32,097 nt of DNA, from assembly GCA_902799075.1 (NCBI GenBank), contig CADBYZ010000047.1, positions 1-32,097 of the forward strand. Direction: 5' to 3'. The notes under the pieces are model-generated. The model was given only the letters and a program-made list of their open reading frames with translations. It did no database searches and was not told where the DNA came from. The DNA is from Oscillospiraceae bacterium. Its GTDB lineage: Bacteria; Bacillota; Clostridia; Oscillospirales; Oscillospiraceae. Position numbers and translations under genes: made by a program. Below are positions 30,675 through 32,097 of the stretch, in pieces. How positions within the stretch are numbered: position 1 is the first letter of the stretch; each line of letters begins with the position of its first letter.

Positions 30675-31667
30675 ATGTTCGATATCGTATCCTTTATCCC
30701 CCGCGCCGTCGTACAGGGCATCCCGCTGCTGCTCGGCAGCACCGGCGAGACCCTTACCGAGAAGTCCGGCAACTTAAACCTCGGCATCCCCGGCATCATG
30801 TACGTCGGCGGCATCAGCGGCGTGATCGGCTCGTTCTACTACGAGGCGGGCAAGACCGCCCAGGACATGAACACTGCCCTCACCATTCTGATCCCTCTGG
30901 GCTGCTGCCTGCTGGGGAGCCTGCTGATGGGCCTTCTGTACTGCTTCCTCACCGTCACGCTGCGGGCAAACCAGAACGTCACCGGCCTTGCGCTGACTAC
31001 CTTCGGCGTGGGCTTCGGCAACTTCTTTGGCGGGTCATTAATAAAACTCTCGGGAAGCAGCCTGCCGTCCATCATCATGACCAACACCTCCAACGTCTTC
31101 CGCCGCACGCTGCCCTTCGCCTCAAAAGCCGGGGTCTTCGGAAAGCTCTTTCTCAATTACGGCTTTCTCGCCTACGCGGCGGTGGCGATCGCGCTGGCGG
31201 CGGCTTATGTGCTGAACCACACCCGCACGGGCCTGCACCTGCGCGCGGTGGGCGAAAGCCCCACGACTGCCGACGCCGCCGGCATCAACGTCTCCCGCTA
31301 CAAGTACGCGGCCACCTGCATCGGTGCGATGATTGCGGGCCTCGGCGGACTCTACTACGTGATGGACTACGCCTGCGGGGTCTGGACCAACGACGCCTTC
31401 GGCGACCGCGGCTGGCTCGCCATCGCGCTGGTCATCTTCACGATCTGGCGGCCGAATGTGGGCGTGCTCGCCTCCTTCCTCTTCGGCGGGCTTTACATCC
31501 TGCACATGTACATCCCGTCCGGCATGAACCTCGCAGTCAAGGAGCTCTACAAGATGGCGCCCTATGTGGTGACCATCATCGTGCTGGTGCTCTCCTCCAT
31601 GCGCAACAAGCGCGAGAATCAGCCCCCCGCCTCCCTGGGCCTGGCCTATTTCCGCGAGGAACGATAA
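30675..31667 (+). CDS. Nucleoside ABC transporter permease (NupQ/YufQ-like)
   Basis: A 330-residue second permease of the BPD_transp_2 family. It has LGSTGETLTEKSGNLNLGIPGIMYVGG near the N-terminus, a pattern typical of NupQ-type subunits, GLALTTFGVGFGNFFGG, and the coupling-loop signature TGLHLRAVGESPTTADAAGI (about residues 190-210). FGDRGWLAIALVIFTIWRPN matches the conserved late membrane segment. Eight to nine membrane helices are expected. It pairs with the preceding permease to form the channel. A strong bidirectional terminator follows at once, closing the operon. Confidence 0.93.
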   Translation: MFDIVSFIPRAVVQGIPLLLGSTGETLTEKSGNLNLGIPGIMYVGGISGVIGSFYYEAGKTAQDMNTALTILIPLGCCLLGSLLMGLLYCFLTVTLRANQNVTGLALTTFGVGFGNFFGGSLIKLSGSSLPSIIMTNTSNVFRRTLPFASKAGVFGKLFLNYGFLAYAAVAIALAAAYVLNHTRTGLHLRAVGESPTTADAAGINVSRYKYAATCIGAMIAGLGGLYYVMDYACGVWTNDAFGDRGWLAIALVIFTIWRPNVGVLASFLFGGLYILHMYIPSGMNLAVKELYKMAPYVVTIIVLVLSSMRNKRENQPPASLGLAYFREER

Positions 31668-31677
31668 ATGATCGCAT

Positions 31678-31711
31678 AAAAAAAGTACGGCAAAAATGCC
31701 GTACTTTTTTT
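31678..31711. terminator. Bidirectional intrinsic terminator
   Basis: AAAAAAAGTACGGCA and TGCCGTACTTTTTTT form a 15-bp stem around AAAA, with T-runs on both strands. It ends the transporter operon and the converging HAD-phosphatase gene. Confidence 0.92.
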
Positions 31712-31722
31712 ATACCTGTTTT

Positions 31723-32097
31723 TCAGCAAAACTTTTTCACCGCGTTTGCAAAGCCGCCGTCGTTGCAGCTCTCGGTCACGTAATCCGCCGCCGCGCGCAC
31801 CGACGGCGCGCCGTTTGCCATGGCCACGCCGATGCCCGCCTTGCGGATCATGTCGAGATCGTTGGTGCCGTCGCCGAGGGCCATGCTGTCCTTCGGGTCT
31901 ATCCCGAGCAGCCCACACAGCGTCAAAAGGGCGCAGCCCTTGGTGGCCTCGGGGGCGTTGACCTCGATATTGAAGGGCATGGAGGAGGAGAACGCAAGCT
32001 TCGGAAAGCGCCGCGGCAGCTCGTCCAGGAGCTCTGCGCGCAGAGCCATGTCGGTAAAATAGAGCTGGAGCTTCTGCACGTCGGCCCCCTTTTGGCG
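31723..32097 (-). CDS. Cof-type HAD-superfamily phosphatase, C-terminal part
   Basis: At least 124 C-terminal residues are present; the frame stays open to the right window edge, so the start is outside. The HAD motifs III and IV region is clear: the NIEVNAPEATKGCALLTLCG segment with the conserved Lys, then IDPKDSMALGDGTNDLDMIRKAGIGVAMANG with the Mg-binding GDGTNDLDM, and the Cof-family ending ADYVTESCNDGGFANAVKKF. Members dephosphorylate sugar phosphates, flavin mononucleotide or other small metabolites; the substrate cannot be told here. The catalytic DxDGT motif I would lie outside the window. Confidence 0.9.
   Translation of the reverse strand, partial: RQKGADVQKLQLYFTDMALRAELLDELPRRFPKLAFSSSMPFNIEVNAPEATKGCALLTLCGLLGIDPKDSMALGDGTNDLDMIRKAGIGVAMANGAPSVRAAADYVTESCNDGGFANAVKKFC

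Overview
The window reads as a GC-rich chromosomal segment from a Gram-positive clostridium, most likely an uncultured or MAG-derived member of the Oscillospirales. I infer this from the gene set (divIVA, sepF, a secA with a C-terminal SEC-C zinc tail, a CPBP protease, a NupA/O/P/Q-type nucleoside ABC system and a guanine riboswitch), from the high-GC codon use and from the dense families of intergenic repeats. No plasmid, prophage or large accessory island is visible. Most coding genes are housekeeping genes; the unusual material lies between them.

Layout. 1-7787 is mostly minus strand: a 5' part of ileS that carries an internal deletion and frameshift, then (moving upstream) divIVA, sepF, yggS, a membrane protein of unknown function, hfq, miaA and mutL. 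8298-16074 is plus strand: miaB, a small secreted zinc-ribbon-like protein coupled to mutS, mutS, a CPBP protease, a TrmO-like protein and a type-B carboxylesterase. 16293-23449 is minus strand: secA, a GT39-like glycosyltransferase, pgeF, a family-5 solute-binding lipoprotein and cdd. 23789-31667 is plus strand: a DUF1846 protein, xpt, then a guanine-riboswitch-controlled nucleoside ABC transporter (BMP binding protein, double ATPase, two permeases). A partial Cof-type HAD phosphatase on the minus strand closes the window. Purine and nucleoside salvage is a recurring theme in the right half (pgeF, cdd, xpt, BMP transporter).

Intergenic structure. Seven intergenic regions contain arrays of 7-nt direct repeats (AGTGTGG, AGTTTGG, TAGGAGT, AGTGAAA or AGTGGAA types). 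In six of them two complementary arrays face each other around a cargo. The cargo is either a four-helix-bundle '23S rRNA intervening sequence protein' (IVP) gene (intact at 7802-8179, truncated at 27739-27981) or a related non-coding core with hairpins whose stems change in a compensatory way between copies. This looks like one family of small elements with interchangeable coding and non-coding cores, and it is the best candidate here for an undescribed system. A second, unrelated structured element occurs twice (16741-16878 minus, 25274-25415 plus). It starts directly after a stop codon in both cases and has three helices supported by compensatory changes. Also present are an inverted pair of short palindromic repeats upstream of ileS, a terminal-inverted-repeat element after miaB and a candidate small RNA at about 16153-16230.

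All calls come from reading the sequence; no database search was made. Product names rest on recognised motifs and family resemblance.
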